Source: Nageia nagi (lineage: Eukaryota > Pinophyta). Taken from it: a stretch of 64,000 nucleotides of DNA. The notes beneath the pieces were generated by a model. The model was not told the origin of the DNA and searched no databases. It saw nothing but the letters and a program-made list of their open reading frames with translations. Below are positions 1 through 11,780 of the stretch, piece after piece (positions within the stretch are counted from its first letter, which is position 1; every line of letters starts with the position of its first letter). The position numbers were made by a program, and so were the translations under genes. The stretch lies in NCBI GenBank assembly GCA_050084985.1, contig JBITNC010000001.1, positions 46,996,001 through 47,060,000 of the forward strand. The letters are read 5' to 3'.

Positions 1-1250
1 CCAATAATTTCTATTAAAGGCTTAAATTGTATCAAAGCCAAGGGGATATGTATATAAGCTTTTCTTCCCCTTAGGGACTCGCCACATGGTTTCTATAAAA
101 TCTTTGTAGTGAGTTACTTTCATACTAAAAATCCAATTTGAAACATAGAAAGTTAGCTTCATTGGTTTGTCATAAAACCCATTCAACATAATGAGTATGT
201 AATTATAAAAAAAATAGTAATGTCCTTCATAAATTAACCTACTTCCAAATTTGATATAGCTAGTTTTTGGATTCTAGGTAGAGTCATGTCAAAAATAATA
301 TTTAGAGATGGAAAATAAAAAAATCTTACAAAATCTTAGTATGACCCATTTATGCTCAACACTTGGATCCATTCATCTACCCTCTAGGGATTTTTGTCCT
401 CATTCACCTAAGATTGCTGCAAGTATGTAAAAACTTATAATGTTGATGTAAAAGCAACCAATAAAGTAAAGAATAATAATGGTAATGATTTAGTCTATCT
501 ATATTTACCAATTATACTACTAATTTCTCATCAATCATCTCATATGAGTCTTGATGAAATTTGCTCTAGTTCTTGATCATATGGAAATCCATGGTAATAT
601 GTTCTAGATGTATAATTTGTATGTTCCTTCTCTCCATAGAGCACCATAATTATAATGAGGAAACATAACAAGTCAAGTTTAAACATTGAAATCCCATAAA
701 ATAATTTTTTCTTTGCAATGGGGCTCAACAAAAAGGGATTCATCCATTCTAAGGGATATTTATCAAGATTCTTAGTTACAAATTTTATACTAGCCTAATA
801 TTTTGAGGTATTTTATACTAGTTAGGTTGTGAATTATAACTCCTTCACTCTTTTGAACATTTTTATATTCTTGGAAAATTTTGGGCACTAAGGCTTGTAT
901 TAACTTAGGATAGGGGTGATACTTTTCCCATAGAAATGATACAATGAACTCATACTCATAAATAAAATCCCATAATAATTTTTTTTTTCTTTAATATCTT
1001 CGAGGAGTTTGAATTTTAAATCTACATTATTCTTGTTAGATTTGTATCAAAAACAATTCTTATTTCTATCATGAAAATTGATTTTGGAGGTTGAAAACCT
1101 ACCCATTTTTATAGAATGCATATGCAAATTGGAAAAAATTAGAATCAAAAGATGGAAATCATTGAAACCCTATGGCTCTCAATTACTCAAAAATTGTAGA
1201 GCAAAAATGACTGAGACATGAACTTGAAATGGGGTTAAAATGTATTAAAA
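1..1250 (-). pseudogene. ORF X of element B: unrecognised post-integrase ORF (partial)
   Basis: I do not recognise this protein family. It lies downstream of B's integrase on the same strand and is cut by the window edge. The longest open piece is 67 codons (743-540) and stops are frequent. It matches the equivalent region of element F when frames are followed through stops. B has a Y-P-L-E-W-M-N-P-F-L-L pattern where F has Y-S-L-Q-W-L-N-S-Y-F-L; B has Q-D-F-V-R-F-F where F has Y-D-F-V-R-Y-F. Shared position and motifs suggest a real ancestral gene rather than chance ORFs. An env-like role as in Athila is possible only by position; no signal peptide or transmembrane pattern was established. 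Confidence 0.5.
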
Positions 1251-1389
1251 GTGGCTAACTACCCTAATTAATGTAAAGAAACATCTCAAAAATTGCATGC
1301 AAGAAAATTAAAATTAAATATAAACATTTATTTAATATTATGCCATTAAAGTGCAATATATAACATTAAATGCTAGTTGTTGATTATGA

Positions 1390-1991
1390 TTGAAATAGTC
1401 TGACCATCTACTCCATCCAATTCAAATGCATTGTTTCAAATTTCTTTGATAATGATGTATGTCCTAAGCATAGAGAATTAAACTTATAGTGGTGTGTAGG
1501 TTTAGCTTGATCCTTGTCCCATTTGAGAACTAAATTACTAGGCTTAAAAGAAATATTAGATGCATCCTTTTCATAAAACTATTTCTTCACCACACTATTT
1601 TTCTTCTAAATTTCTCTATATAAGTTCTCTTAGAGCTCATCTAAGTAGATAAGACTAAACATCCTTACCTATAATTGGTCTTAATTATTCATCTCATATC
1701 AGTTAAATAGTTCTAATGCTAGTAACTTGATGTGAGATGATGATATAGCTATTTTCCCATAAACTAGAACATAAGGAGAGTTTTTAATGGAAATTTGTAA
1801 GTCATTAAGTCTGCCCATAATGGAAAGTTAAGCTTTTTGCATCAGTCTCTTTGATTTTCATCCACTATCCTCTTCAATATTCTTAATAGATTCTTATTTG
1901 TTGACTCAACTAATCCATTTCCCTAAGAGTAATAATTGGAAGAGGTTTTCTAGTAAATGCCATACTTAAGAGCAAACTCTAAAACCCTAGC
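1390..1991 (-). pseudogene. Element B integrase, C-terminal half
   Basis: This is the C-terminal part of a Ty3/gypsy integrase, which inserts the cDNA into nuclear DNA. Reading leftwards from the A insertion at 1991, the frame gives Y-G-I-Y-W-K-T-S-S-N-Y-Y-S, then G-N-G-L-V-E-S-T-N-K with the third catalytic acidic residue (E) kept. After that comes the usual helix and the L-W-A-D-L-M-T-Y-K segment before the C-terminal domain. Weak remains of a GPY-like domain follow around 1390-1500. Several codons are stops. The N-terminal half continues at 10123 on the far side of element A, in frame when A and one TSD copy are removed. Confidence 0.8.
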
Positions 1992-2669
1992 TGTAGACCC
2001 AAAATAATGCAACTAATTATTTTATAGGGATTAATTAATGCACTATTGGTCTTTTTGTTTTATTCACATAAATAAAAAATATAATAATGATACTTAACTA
2101 GCATACATGTTTGTTTTATCCCAATCACATATTCAATCAATCAATGATAACATACATAAAAAACAAACATGCATTCATTCATTATTATGTCATTAATGAC
2201 CTAAATGAGACACATTGCTAATGACATGGAATAAGAAAAATTGGATGTGTGATAAGAAATATAAGATACTCAAATGATCATGTAATCATATAATGAATAT
2301 GCAAGAATAATAAAAAATATTTGTTTGATTACAGACTTGATATTCACAAGAGTCTCCCTTGCAAACTATGTGTTGTTATTCTTCCTTTAGTCCTTTGGTA
2401 TTATTATGGCTGCTATAATATCCTATAACCTAGTTTTGATCTTCAATTGATAGAGTCTAACACTACCCAATAAACTTTTTTTGGTTCCCCTTGATGTCTT
2501 TATATAGCAATACTTCTATTACAAGATTTGACCCCTTGGTCATGATATAATGGTCAATTATATGAATTATATAGCTTTGGGTATTTTTAACCCCCTTTTT
2601 ACATAATACATCATTGAGGCTCTAAAATGAATTATTTAATAAATAATGATTCATTTTTAGGTGTCTACA
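1992..2669 (-). repeat. Element A 3' LTR
   Basis: 678 bp. On the minus strand it starts TGTAGACACCTAAAAATG and ends GGGTCTACA, giving unusually long terminal inverted repeats (TGTAGAC/GTCTACA). It aligns along its length with 9429-10122. Confidence 0.92.
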
Positions 2670-2682
2670 TTTACCTTTCTTT
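2670..2682 (-). other. Element A polypurine tract
   Basis: Minus strand AAAGAAAGGTAAA directly abuts the 3' LTR start TGTAGACACC. This is the expected plus-strand priming site and fixes the element's orientation. Confidence 0.8.
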
Positions 2683-3129
2683 GGAAGTATGATTGAAGCA
2701 AGGAAATTACATGTCCAAAGAAGAAGTGTAGAAGAAATGTTTTTTTGAGAACTTTGAACTCTTTGTTGCACTGCTTCTTATTGTTGTTGATGATGATGAG
2801 GGTCCCTTGCTACCTCTTTTTGAATTGGATACCCTAGCAAAGGTCCTTGAATGGTGCAACCAAGGCAAAATATAATGAAGAGTCTCTCTCCAGGAATGAT
2901 GCTATGTAGATAATGGAAATGACTATGATGATGTAGATAGATGATCCCATATCTAATTTTAGAGATGGAAGATGTGATTTTATCCCTTATGCTACCTTAA
3001 CCATGAATTTGGACATTCCATTATGTCTAATACTTGGGAACCATTTGTACTTATGTACATGCTTTAAAAAATAGAGGATTCCTTTGAATAGGATGGAATG
3101 GTACTAAAATGGGCATCGCTAGCAATGTA

Positions 3130-3765
3130 GGGAATAGTGTTCACATCATGAATGATGTGGAATTTTGTGTATTTTCTTCTAGTCTTAAGGATGTAGATAC
3201 ATGTAATGAATTATTAGTCATAAAAATATGGTGGATACATAGTGAGTTGCATTTTCCATTTATGATGAGTCAATATCAGCAATCTACTAATGGTTGTATC
3301 ATCAATATGTCTTTTAAGTGAGTGAACTCTCACTAGTTGTATCGATGGCCATCAATGATCATACATTTTATGTCTATGATTTAAAGATATTATGATTTGC
3401 ATAAGTTCAAAGAAAAAATAATCTAAATACACTATAAGTTTCATCATCCATTAGAGATGATCCAATGTCAACATCTTGCTCATGATTACATTGTCAATTT
3501 ATTTTTAAGTGAATGAACTCTCACTAGCTATGTCTTTGGCCATCGATGGTCATGTGTTTTATGTCTATGACCTGAAGACATTATAATTTGGATAGTTTCA
3601 AAGCAAAAACCATATGGATACATAATAAGTTACATCATCGATTAGAGATAATCTAATGTCAACATATTGCTCACAGTTGCATCACTGATTTGTCTTTAAA
3701 GTGAGTGAACTCTCACTAACCATGTCATTGGCCATTGATGATCATACATTTTATGTATATGGGAA
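3130..3765. repeat. About 190-bp tandem repeat, just over three copies
   Basis: The landmark GTGAGTGAACTCTCACTA recurs at 3319, 3509 and 3701 (spacing 190 and 192). Each copy is followed by a GGCCATCGATGATCAT-like block and a CATCATCGATTAGAGAT-like block. The first copy is partial. The array lies in A's 3' non-coding region, upstream of the antisense ORF. The rest of 2683-4140 shows no recognisable gene. Confidence 0.85.
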
Positions 3766-4146
3766 TTCAATATTCAAATGAATTTCATTAATGTTTTTGA
3801 CACATTTTCATTTGATTACACACATAATTTATCAAAATGCACACCAATGGTGGCATGAAAATTGCATTTTTACACTATTGAAAAGAGGTGCTAGAAACTT
3901 GAAATTTTTCTAAGCAATTTGGCCATACAAAATAATGATTCTGTTTGCCCCATGAGGAAAAATAGTGATGCCCTAGTTTCAAGGTCAAAAATCAACTTAT
4001 ATAAGTGAATTTTGAAAAGGAATAATCATTTTGACTTTTGCATCGACCAAAATTTGAGTGCTTTGGACCTCTAGCCCCTCAAGCGATGAAGTGTTGCTAG
4101 ATTATTGATTTCTTGCTGGTTTCTTATATAGGTTGAGCCATCTTGT

Positions 4147-6130
4147 GATTGATTGTGATTATTTTACCATGGAAAATAATGATTGGAGGATTATTAGCTT
4201 TCCAATTACTAGAAGAAGCAATCACATTATGGAGTTACTACAATCCCTTCCATATGATCATATGGTGAGTTACTTTTGATTGTACAATTTTATTTTTATT
4301 TGTAATTTTTAATTTTAGAATTTTGCTTTACCAGATAGGCTTAGCTTTTCACTTTTTGCCTTGTATAAGTGTAAGGTGCTCATGAAAGGAGGTCCTATGA
4401 TGACAATTTCACTTGAGAAAGTGCAAATATGGCCAACGACTAGACATATGGATGATATCCTATACAAGTATGGTATTATAGATATGGATATTATTGGGCA
4501 TATCTAGCAGGATTTACCTCTTTTGATGATGCTAGAATAGAACTAGGATCATGACTATTGCATATTTCACCTACCTCTAGGTGAAATGTCAGTGACCCTA
4601 CTTGATGTATACCATATCTAGGGTATCCCCATCAAGGGGAATTTGGTACATTAGTGAGAGCTTATGGAGAATAATATCCATGAGCAAGAGGCTCTATGGG
4701 TCATGAGTGAGGTTGATCATGATTTGGAGCATCGAGCTTCTCATCTTGTAGAGGTATGCCAATTTGCATCAGTAGGGTACCATGTGTTGGCTGTATATTG
4801 TAGCTATCATAGCCACATAGTTATGTCTAGATAAGAGTAGTCTAGCTTTTCTTCTTAGCCTAGTATGGATTATTAAGTAGATTTGTGAATGAGGGAGGTG
4901 ATTTTCTTAGGGGCCAGTATTGTTAGCCTAGTTGTATAGAGATTTATACAACTTTGTGAGTGTTGATAAAATCAACATCATGGTTGCACATGTAAGCCTA
5001 CTATAGGTTTACACCTATGAGCACATAGCTATTATGCAACTTGTAGGATTACAAAGAGCTTAGGAGGATCCAAGTGACATAGCTCTTGTGTGTTGGACTT
5101 CTTGTACTAGTGGATATAGATATCCCCATTCTGTAGAGGCTCAAAGGAGGGAGCTTGATGAATTATAGGAAAGGGACCTTATTTGGGTTTATTATGGCAT
5201 TTGAATGCACATCAACTTGTGTGGGTATGATAACATTATTTTTTCTAGACACAAAGAAAGATTGTGGAGCCCTACCATCCTAGTCGTGTTTTGTGATAAT
5301 TTGGGATTTTGTAGGGCATCCCTCCTATGCCCATAAAATATAGGTGGTATTTAGAGGAGAGGGACTTACAAATAGTATCAAATATGATTCTTATGTGGAG
5401 GTATACTTAGGAGGAGCCCCAAGTGATGGATATAGCTGCTCATGTATCAATGGCTCCTAAGTTACCCCTGGTTATGCTTCATAATGGGTAGGAGTGCACC
5501 CAAGTGATATTGGCATGGGTAAGAATGATAGCAATGATGAGGTAGCTATTAGTGAGGGATCATAGGAGGATGACCCTTATCAGGTCAACAATTCAATCCA
5601 TTATGTGCCACCTCAAGAGGGCAAGGAAGTAATATGTTTAGCCATTCTTGCCATAGCTACCTAAATGCCATATAAAGATGCTAACTCAAAATTTGTAATG
5701 TTATTGATTTTCATATTTTATTTATAATTACAAAGTGAGTAATCCAAGTTTGTTTTATGCAACAAAAGTTAAAGATGCTAGGATTACCTATTTGGATGTA
5801 GAGGTGACTATGTTATAAGATACCCTTTCAATAAAGGATGCCTAAATAGCTACACTAGAGTAGTATGTGAAGAGGTTATAGGAACGTTTGAGCATGCCCC
5901 CTCCTGATTAGTAGTGGACTTTCATGCAAGGCCAAATGGATAGGATTGAGGCCAATGATAGGGAGATTATGGCTTTAAAGGTCAAGTATGCTTAGGAAAA
6001 GACCCTCTTAGAGAGCCATGGAGTGATAATGAATAGGATTTCAAGAGACACATCTATCATAGGAGCCAGTGGTAGGGTTAGGTATAGGATTGATACAACT
6101 AGTAGAGGTGATAGTGCTCACCCCTAACAT
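4147..6130 (+). pseudogene. Antisense plant mobile domain (PMD, MAIN/MAIL1-like) ORF of element A
   Basis: This is a decayed gene on the strand opposite A's gag. Following frames through stops gives, near 4560-4630, C-I-F-H-L-P-L-G-E-M-S-V-T-L-L-D-V then G-I-P-I-K-G, the PMD signature FHLPxGExTITLxDV...LGLPxxG. Near 5250-5320 comes E-P-Y-H-P-S-R-V-L, two stops, F-G-I-L, a stop and G-I-P-P, matching the PMD block ExxxPxRVLRQFGxxQxIPP with R/Q codons turned into stops. A polar, helix-prone tail follows (about 5930-6125). PMD proteins such as Arabidopsis MAIN and MAIL1 are nuclear and affect silencing and transcription; the domain is also known in transposons. A candidate intron (GTGAGT near 4264, TTTTAG near 4318) follows an ATG near 4170. 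Many TAG stops make it non-functional. Confidence 0.72.
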
Positions 6131-6184
6131 GATTGTAGGGCCAAGGCCTAATGTATACTATATATGTATTTTTGACTAAGAGAA

Positions 6185-6185
<1 letters not shown>

Positions 6186-6230
<45 letters not shown>
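6186..6230. repeat. (TA)n microsatellite
   Basis: About 37 bp of pure TA (6186-6222), then one slip and four more repeats. It lies just past the end of the antisense ORF. Confidence 0.95.
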
Positions 6231-7130
6231 CTTGTACCAATGCAATATTTTTTTTTGTGTGGATGCTTTCACTTTTATATGGGTAATTGCATAGCACTAA
6301 AGACACATTGGCGTACAATCTAATAAATGCACCTAATAAATGAATATTTAGCCTAAGATATATAACAAGAAAAATGAACCTATTATGCATTATACATTCA
6401 TAAAAATGGAACCAACAACTATAATGAAGCATATATGCAATATGACTAGTAATGATACTAAACAATCTAACTTAAGTAAATCAAGTTGCAAAGTACCAAA
6501 GAGATCTAAATGAAAAAGTGCAAGTTTTTTCTAGTAGATGACATGACATCTAGCCTTATACCTATTCATTATGTTCAAAAATGTACCTAGAATATAGAAA
6601 TACTATCCTTGAAGATCTTGTCCCAAGAAATGAATGTTGTTAGTAGCATAAAATAGGCTTTGCATGTAGTCAGTGATGTACTCAGAAATGATCGAGGCTA
6701 GGGAGAAAAGAAAAATATAGGGATAGAAAAAAATTGAACACATAATGCACTATACACATGCAAATAACTACTTAATGTGCATGAAAAGTAAAGACAATCA
6801 GACCTAACTAATATACACTACCTATGAAGATGAAGAAACTTAAGCAATTACTTTATGTACTTGGGAAGATTTTCTACCCAAATACACTTAGTAGAAGTAG
6901 AGACAAAAAGAGGCACTTTAGATTTGACCATTCCCATGCCATTAGCATCATATGAATAGGGTTGGATACCAATAGAGGCATTCATTTTAACTCTATTTCC
7001 AATCCTATAGCAAGTAACATACCTATATCCATGATTATTAGCAAAATAGTGACATAATTCATTGGAAGCACTCACTGTGCTGATACAACCACATGGTTGT
7101 GAAGAAGATAGAGGATTGGTGAAGACCTCT
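6231..7130 (-). other. Element A region between gag and the antisense ORF
   Basis: A 75-codon open stretch (7075-6848) continues leftwards from gag without a recognisable domain. It may be a remnant of the gag C-terminus or of a deleted pol. From 6231 to 6847 I see only short, broken frames and no RT, RNase H or integrase motif. Confidence 0.4.
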
Positions 7131-7139
7131 AATTATTAA

Positions 7140-9362
7140 TTTTTAGGATGTACAGGTCTTTCTTGCTCAATAGGCTTAGCATCCATCTTGATAGGTCCTT
7201 TATTAATGAAATCCTATATAATATGCTTGAGAGACCTAAAATTGTGTGTTAGATGTCTAGGTACCCTATGATAATTACAAAATTCTTCATAGTGAAAATT
7301 CTTAGGCACACCATTAGGGAACTTGGGATCAATAATAGGAGGTAACTCAATAAGTTCTTCATCCAACAAAATATTAAGAGTATTATCAATAGTATCAATC
7401 AAAGGAGTAAACTATCATTTAGGTTTGGAGATAGTTTTTCATTTATGAGTAACATTATTTGCTTCAAGCCTATTTATATTTTCAAGAATTGTTTTTGATG
7501 GTGAGTGTTATCATCATTCCTCATAGCATATAGTTTTTTGATACATGGCTCTTTCTTGATAACAATGTCTATCATATATCCTAATGACGTATAATGGTTG
7601 GAGATGATGAATAGTTTATATATGGAAAAAAGACCATTTTCAAAAGCATATTTCATATCTTGTTTAAGCATATTTATTCTATTAGCCATTTGCTTCCATA
7701 TTTTGAAAAAGTCCTTAATAGATTGATTATGCAGTTGTTTAATTTTGCACAAATCCTTAAAATAGACTTTCTTAGCAATATTATACCTAAAGTTTTGCAG
7801 GAATAAATGAATCAAATCCTCATACTTATCAATGTTATTTGAAAGAATATGAAAATACCATTTTAGTGCCTCATCTTTCAAACTATGTGAGAACAATTTA
7901 GCTAACAAGTCGCTATCATACATATATTGAATAGATTTTTCTTGGAACTTTCTAACATGAATCTAAGGATATTGCATACCATCAAACTAAGTAAATTTGA
8001 TACTCTTTTTCCTAGGAAGGATCTTAGCAAGAATTCTATCACGTAGAGGCATTTTGAGATAATACAAGAAATCATTTTCATCAACCAAGATATTTTGAGG
8101 TACTAAATTGCTAATATTGGTTGAGTTAATTTTTGGGAATGGTGGTGGGGTTTGAGGTAGACTACGAGGTGGACTATGAGGTGAACTATGAGGTGGACTA
8201 TGAGGTGAACTATGAGGTGGACTATGAGGTGGACTACAAGGTAATATGAGGTGAACTAATTTAATATTAATATTATGTATTTTAAAGTTAAACCTCCTTC
8301 AAAGTAATGAGTGGACCTATGTAGTTAACCCTCTCATGCTCTAATTGATCCAAAATTTTAGCTAAGACTTCTAACTATTTTTGTGGAGGTTCTTTGTACC
8401 AACTAGTAGTATCTTTAACTTCAAGAAGGATACTAATTTGATGTGATGTTACTCTAACGTCCAATTTGGTTGTAACTTTAAGCTTCATTAATCATTTTAT
8501 CAAGTTATTGATTGATAAGAGTGTCAAGATCTTCTTCTTGTACAATATTTTTATCTTTAGGATTCATACCTTTTTTGAAGTGATTAGGTTTGAGTATGAG
8601 GTTAATATGGTGTTCATTAGCTTCATCCTTTAGATTATCTTATCAATCATCACCATCAATAATATTCTCCTCTAATGGTTGTTCACCCTCTACATTGGTC
8701 TCTAGAACTAGGTTTGTCTCAGCTATTTCTACATTGTTAGTGATGTGATTAGAGTATGGCATGCTGGTAGTGGCATTCCCTTTGTTGGAAATCTTCTTGA
8801 TATTCTTTCTACCTATTACTTCATATGAAAGTAAGCTATCCTCTAAATCTAAGCCAACAAAATGGTCATCAATTAATTCATAGTTAGTCAAAATATTAAT
8901 CACTAGAGGAGCATTATTTGTGAGATAATATTCCAATATTTGTCTATCAAATAATAATTCCTAAATATATCAATCATAATAAGGGATCATATCTGATTCA
9001 AAGATTTCATATTCATTATTTGAACTATCAAAGTGATTTTCTAGGTTTTCAAACTTAGAAGGATCAATGGTAGCATATCTCCTAGGAGTTTCATCAATGA
9101 TATCCATTTTATTTCTAGAGTGTGAGGATTTAGTGTCACTATGATCATTAGGAATAGGTATTTGAATAGAAAAATTAAGATTTTTTTGAACACTCTTCCT
9201 AAACTCACTAAATTATACTTTTGATTTGAACACTCAAGGGTTATCTATATTAAGGTCAATCTTTGGAATATATGTGGAACAAACTATAATTTTATCATTC
9301 TCTTTGGCTACTATTTGAAGAGCTTCATCAAGAGGAATGAATAGTAACAAAAATGGATTCAT
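7140..9362 (-). pseudogene. Element A gag-like protein
   Basis: This is the capsid/nucleocapsid precursor of a Tat-like gypsy element. The start codon at 9362-9360 (M-N-P-F-L-L) follows the primer site by about 50 bp. An acidic N-terminal region is followed by a proline-rich linker with S-P-P-H repeats (about 8150-8235). The retrotransposon gag domain follows (7923-7474), including A-L-K-W-Y-F and L-I-H-L-F-L-Q-N-F. A degenerate CCHC-like knuckle C-N-Y-H-R-V-P-R-H-L-T-H-N-F with L-K-H-I-I lies near 7290-7214, where the relatives in C and D also have C/Y-N-Y-H. The frame is broken by several stops and shifts. No protease follows. Confidence 0.75.
8155..8233. repeat. 12-bp minisatellite in gag
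   Basis: Seven units of GAGGTGGACTAT, alternating between GGA and GAA variants to give a 24-bp higher-order period. On the coding (minus) strand it encodes S-P-P-H / S-S-P-H repeats of a proline-rich linker. Confidence 0.85.
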
Positions 9363-9410
9363 GACTTCTCAAATGAAATTTGCCCTAGATGAAGACCTAG
9401 GTGTGTAAGA

Positions 9411-9428
9411 ATGTTGGGTTCACCAAAA
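9411..9428 (-). other. Element A primer binding site
   Basis: Minus strand TTTTGGTGAACCCAACA directly follows the 5' LTR end. TGGTGAACCC resembles a tRNA 3'-end complement, but I cannot assign the tRNA. Confidence 0.6.
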
Positions 9429-10122
9429 TGTAGATCCAAAATAATGTAATTAATTATTTTATAGGGATTAATTAATGCACTATTGGTCTACTTTATTTTA
9501 TTAACATATATCAAAAATATTTCAATGATATTTAATTGGCATACATGTTTATTTTATCCCAATTGCATATTCAATCAATCAATGATAACATACATCAAAA
9601 ACAAATATACATTCATTAATTAATAAGCCATTAATGACCTAAATGAGGCACTCCATTGACAATGTGGAATAAGAGAAACTACAAGTGTGATAAGAAGTAT
9701 AAGATACTTGAACAATCAAGTAGTCATATAACTAATATGCAATAATAATAAGAAATGATATTCATTTAATTACAGACTTGATACTCATAAGAGTCTCCCT
9801 TGTAAACTATGTGTTGTTATTCTTCCTTTAGTTCTTTGGTCTTGTCATGGATCTTGTAATATCCTATAGCCTAGTTCTAATCTTCTATCCAATCTTCAAT
9901 TGATAGAGTTTTCCACTACCCAGGAACCCCTTTTTGGTTCCTCTTGATGTCTTTATATAGCAACACTTCTATTACAAGATTTGACCTCTTGGTTATGATA
10001 TAATGGTCCATTATATGAATTACATAGCTTTGGATATTTTTAACCTCTTTTTTACATAATACATCATTTAGGCTCTAAAATTATTTATTTAATAAATAAT
10101 AATTCATTTTTAGGCATCTACA
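9429..10122 (-). repeat. Element A 5' LTR
   Basis: 694 bp, TGTAGATGCCTAAAAATG at its minus-strand start. It is the partner of 1992-2669. The flanking TTAGC is the second TSD copy. Confidence 0.92.
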
Positions 10123-10680
10123 TTAGCTCCTAAAAATGTTGAACCATTTTTTGATATAATAGTTTGTGGAATACCAAAACTTGTAATAATTCTCTCCATA
10201 AAAGAGATGATTGTATCTTAATCTTAGTATTTAGTAGTAGAATATTCCATACATGTTGGAAAATAGTCTAAACCTATCAAGATGAATCCATTTTTGGGTG
10301 AATACCTTGGATTGATTATGCTAATAAAATCAAGGCCCCATTTCTAGAAAGATTCTTATGTTGTGATAGGTTGTAATGGCATGGCTATCATTCTTCTCCT
10401 TCTCACAAAGTTATGATATTTATTGAATTATTTATCAATTTGAAATGAATCTATATATAAGGAAGGATAATTAAAATCTACTTGTAAACTATTTGCAATT
10501 GTGGTGTAACCTGCATAGTATCCTCCAAAAAAACATGAATGGAATTCCTTTAGAACCTTAGTAGCTTTCTTAGGATAAATGCATCCCAATAGCATACCAT
10601 CATGATACTTTCTATAAAATACATGATTTATCTTATAATAATTGAGAGAATTTAATTTGAACCTTATCATTTAAGAGGCA
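10123..10680 (-). pseudogene. Element B integrase, zinc-binding and first core half
   Basis: The zinc-binding module is at 10670-10428 (V-F-Y-R-K-Y-H-D-G-M-L-L then K-E-F-H-S-C-F-F-G-G-Y-Y). The catalytic core start follows, W-G-L-D-F-I and L-D-Y-F-P-T, the latter with the first catalytic Asp. The second catalytic Asp, normally in S-D-N-G, is replaced: the sequence reads I-S-K-N-G-S-T-F. The reading stops at the A insertion at 10122 and resumes at 1991. Stops interrupt the frame. Confidence 0.85.
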
Positions 10681-10689
10681 TTGAGTTCA

Positions 10690-11780
10690 TATGGTAGTCT
10701 ACCAATGTCAAAAATTATACAAAATTATGTTATCTAATTTTTTGGTTCTTTCAAAACTTCCAAAATATTTCTATCTTTATTTTCTACTTAAATAATCATG
10801 ATGTATTTGAATCTTTGATTTTTAGCCAACTATTTGTAAATATATCTCCCCTTAACCACTTTAATAGGACATATTTCAACATTATACTTTATAATGTTTG
10901 TATCCATCCAGCTCTACCAAAATCCATCTCACCTTATCGAATGTAACCTCTAACATCATAATGAATGGTAAGCATGAGAATTTTATTATGATAAATGTAG
11001 TGCTTAAACTTGTTAAAGGCTTTCATTATAGTAAAAACCTATTTTTTAATGAATTCATACCTTTCCTTAGCCTCATGTAGAGTTTGGCTAAAGAAAGCTA
11101 TAGGGTGTTTGTCATGATTATCTTATTTTTGTGTCAAAATTGCTTCTATGCTCTTCTTTGCTCCATAAGCATATATGATAAAGTATTTTAAGAAATTAGG
11201 ATTCTTTAAACCTAAAGCAAACATAATGATAGATTTATCTATACAAAATCCATAACTCAATCTATTGTACACTAAAAAGGAACTTTATCTTTAAGTAATT
11301 CTATTATTGGTTGAATAATTCTAACAAAGTCTTTGATGAACCTTCTTACAAAATTAATCTAATCCAAAAATGCTTGTAACATGTTAATATTGGACATGAT
11401 AGTGAGTTTGGAGATAGCTTCTACTCTTTCAAGATCAATTGAGAAACCATATTTTGAAATGATATGTCCAAGAATATTTCCCTAATCCATTGTAAAAATG
11501 GATTTTCTTCAGATTCAATGACATTTCAAATTCTTGAAATTTTAGAAAAGTTTACCTGAGATGCTGCAAGTGGTTCTTATTTTGTGAGAAAAATGTGATA
11601 TCATTTAAGTAAACTAAAACTATTTTGTTTATCAACTCACCAAATGCATGGTCTATAGCCCTTTGAAAAGTTACTTTGACATTGGATAAGCCAAATGGCA
11701 TTTGTTGAAAAGTAAATGTACCCCACTTTGTGATGAATGTTATTTTATATGTATCATCATATTTCAACCAGATATGATTA
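10690..11780 (-). pseudogene. Element B RT (C-terminal part) and gypsy RNase H
   Basis: From the C insertion at 11780 leftwards the frame gives N-H-I-W-L-K, then T-F-I-T-K-W-G-T-F-T-F and M-P-F-G-L-S-N-V, then the catalytic box as V-Y-L-N-D, where the usual form is Y-L-D-D (second position Asp to Asn). The thumb region and primer-grip follow. RNase H remains are visible near 11200-11000 (A-F-F-S-Q-T-L-type motif read through frameshifts). The N-terminal RT part lies at 42621-43060 beyond C. Multiple stops make it inactive. Confidence 0.85.

Larger units (their letters stand above)
1992..10122 (-). mobile_element. Element A: 8.1-kb non-autonomous gypsy with antisense PMD ORF
   Basis: This complete insertion has two LTRs (1992-2669 and 9429-10122), TSDs CTAGC (1987-1991) and TTAGC (10123-10127, one transition), a primer site next to the right LTR and a purine tract next to the left one, so it reads right to left. 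It encodes a Tat-like gag but no protease, RT, RNase H or integrase that I can find. The 4-kb stretch between gag and the 3' LTR holds an antisense plant mobile domain ORF and a 190-bp tandem repeat. The LTRs differ at roughly one site in ten by eye, so the insertion is fairly old. Confidence 0.9.

Noticed and set aside
6148-6465. 105-codon minus ORF with poly I-Y run
   Set aside because: Crosses the (TA)n repeat; composition artefact at the end of the antisense ORF.
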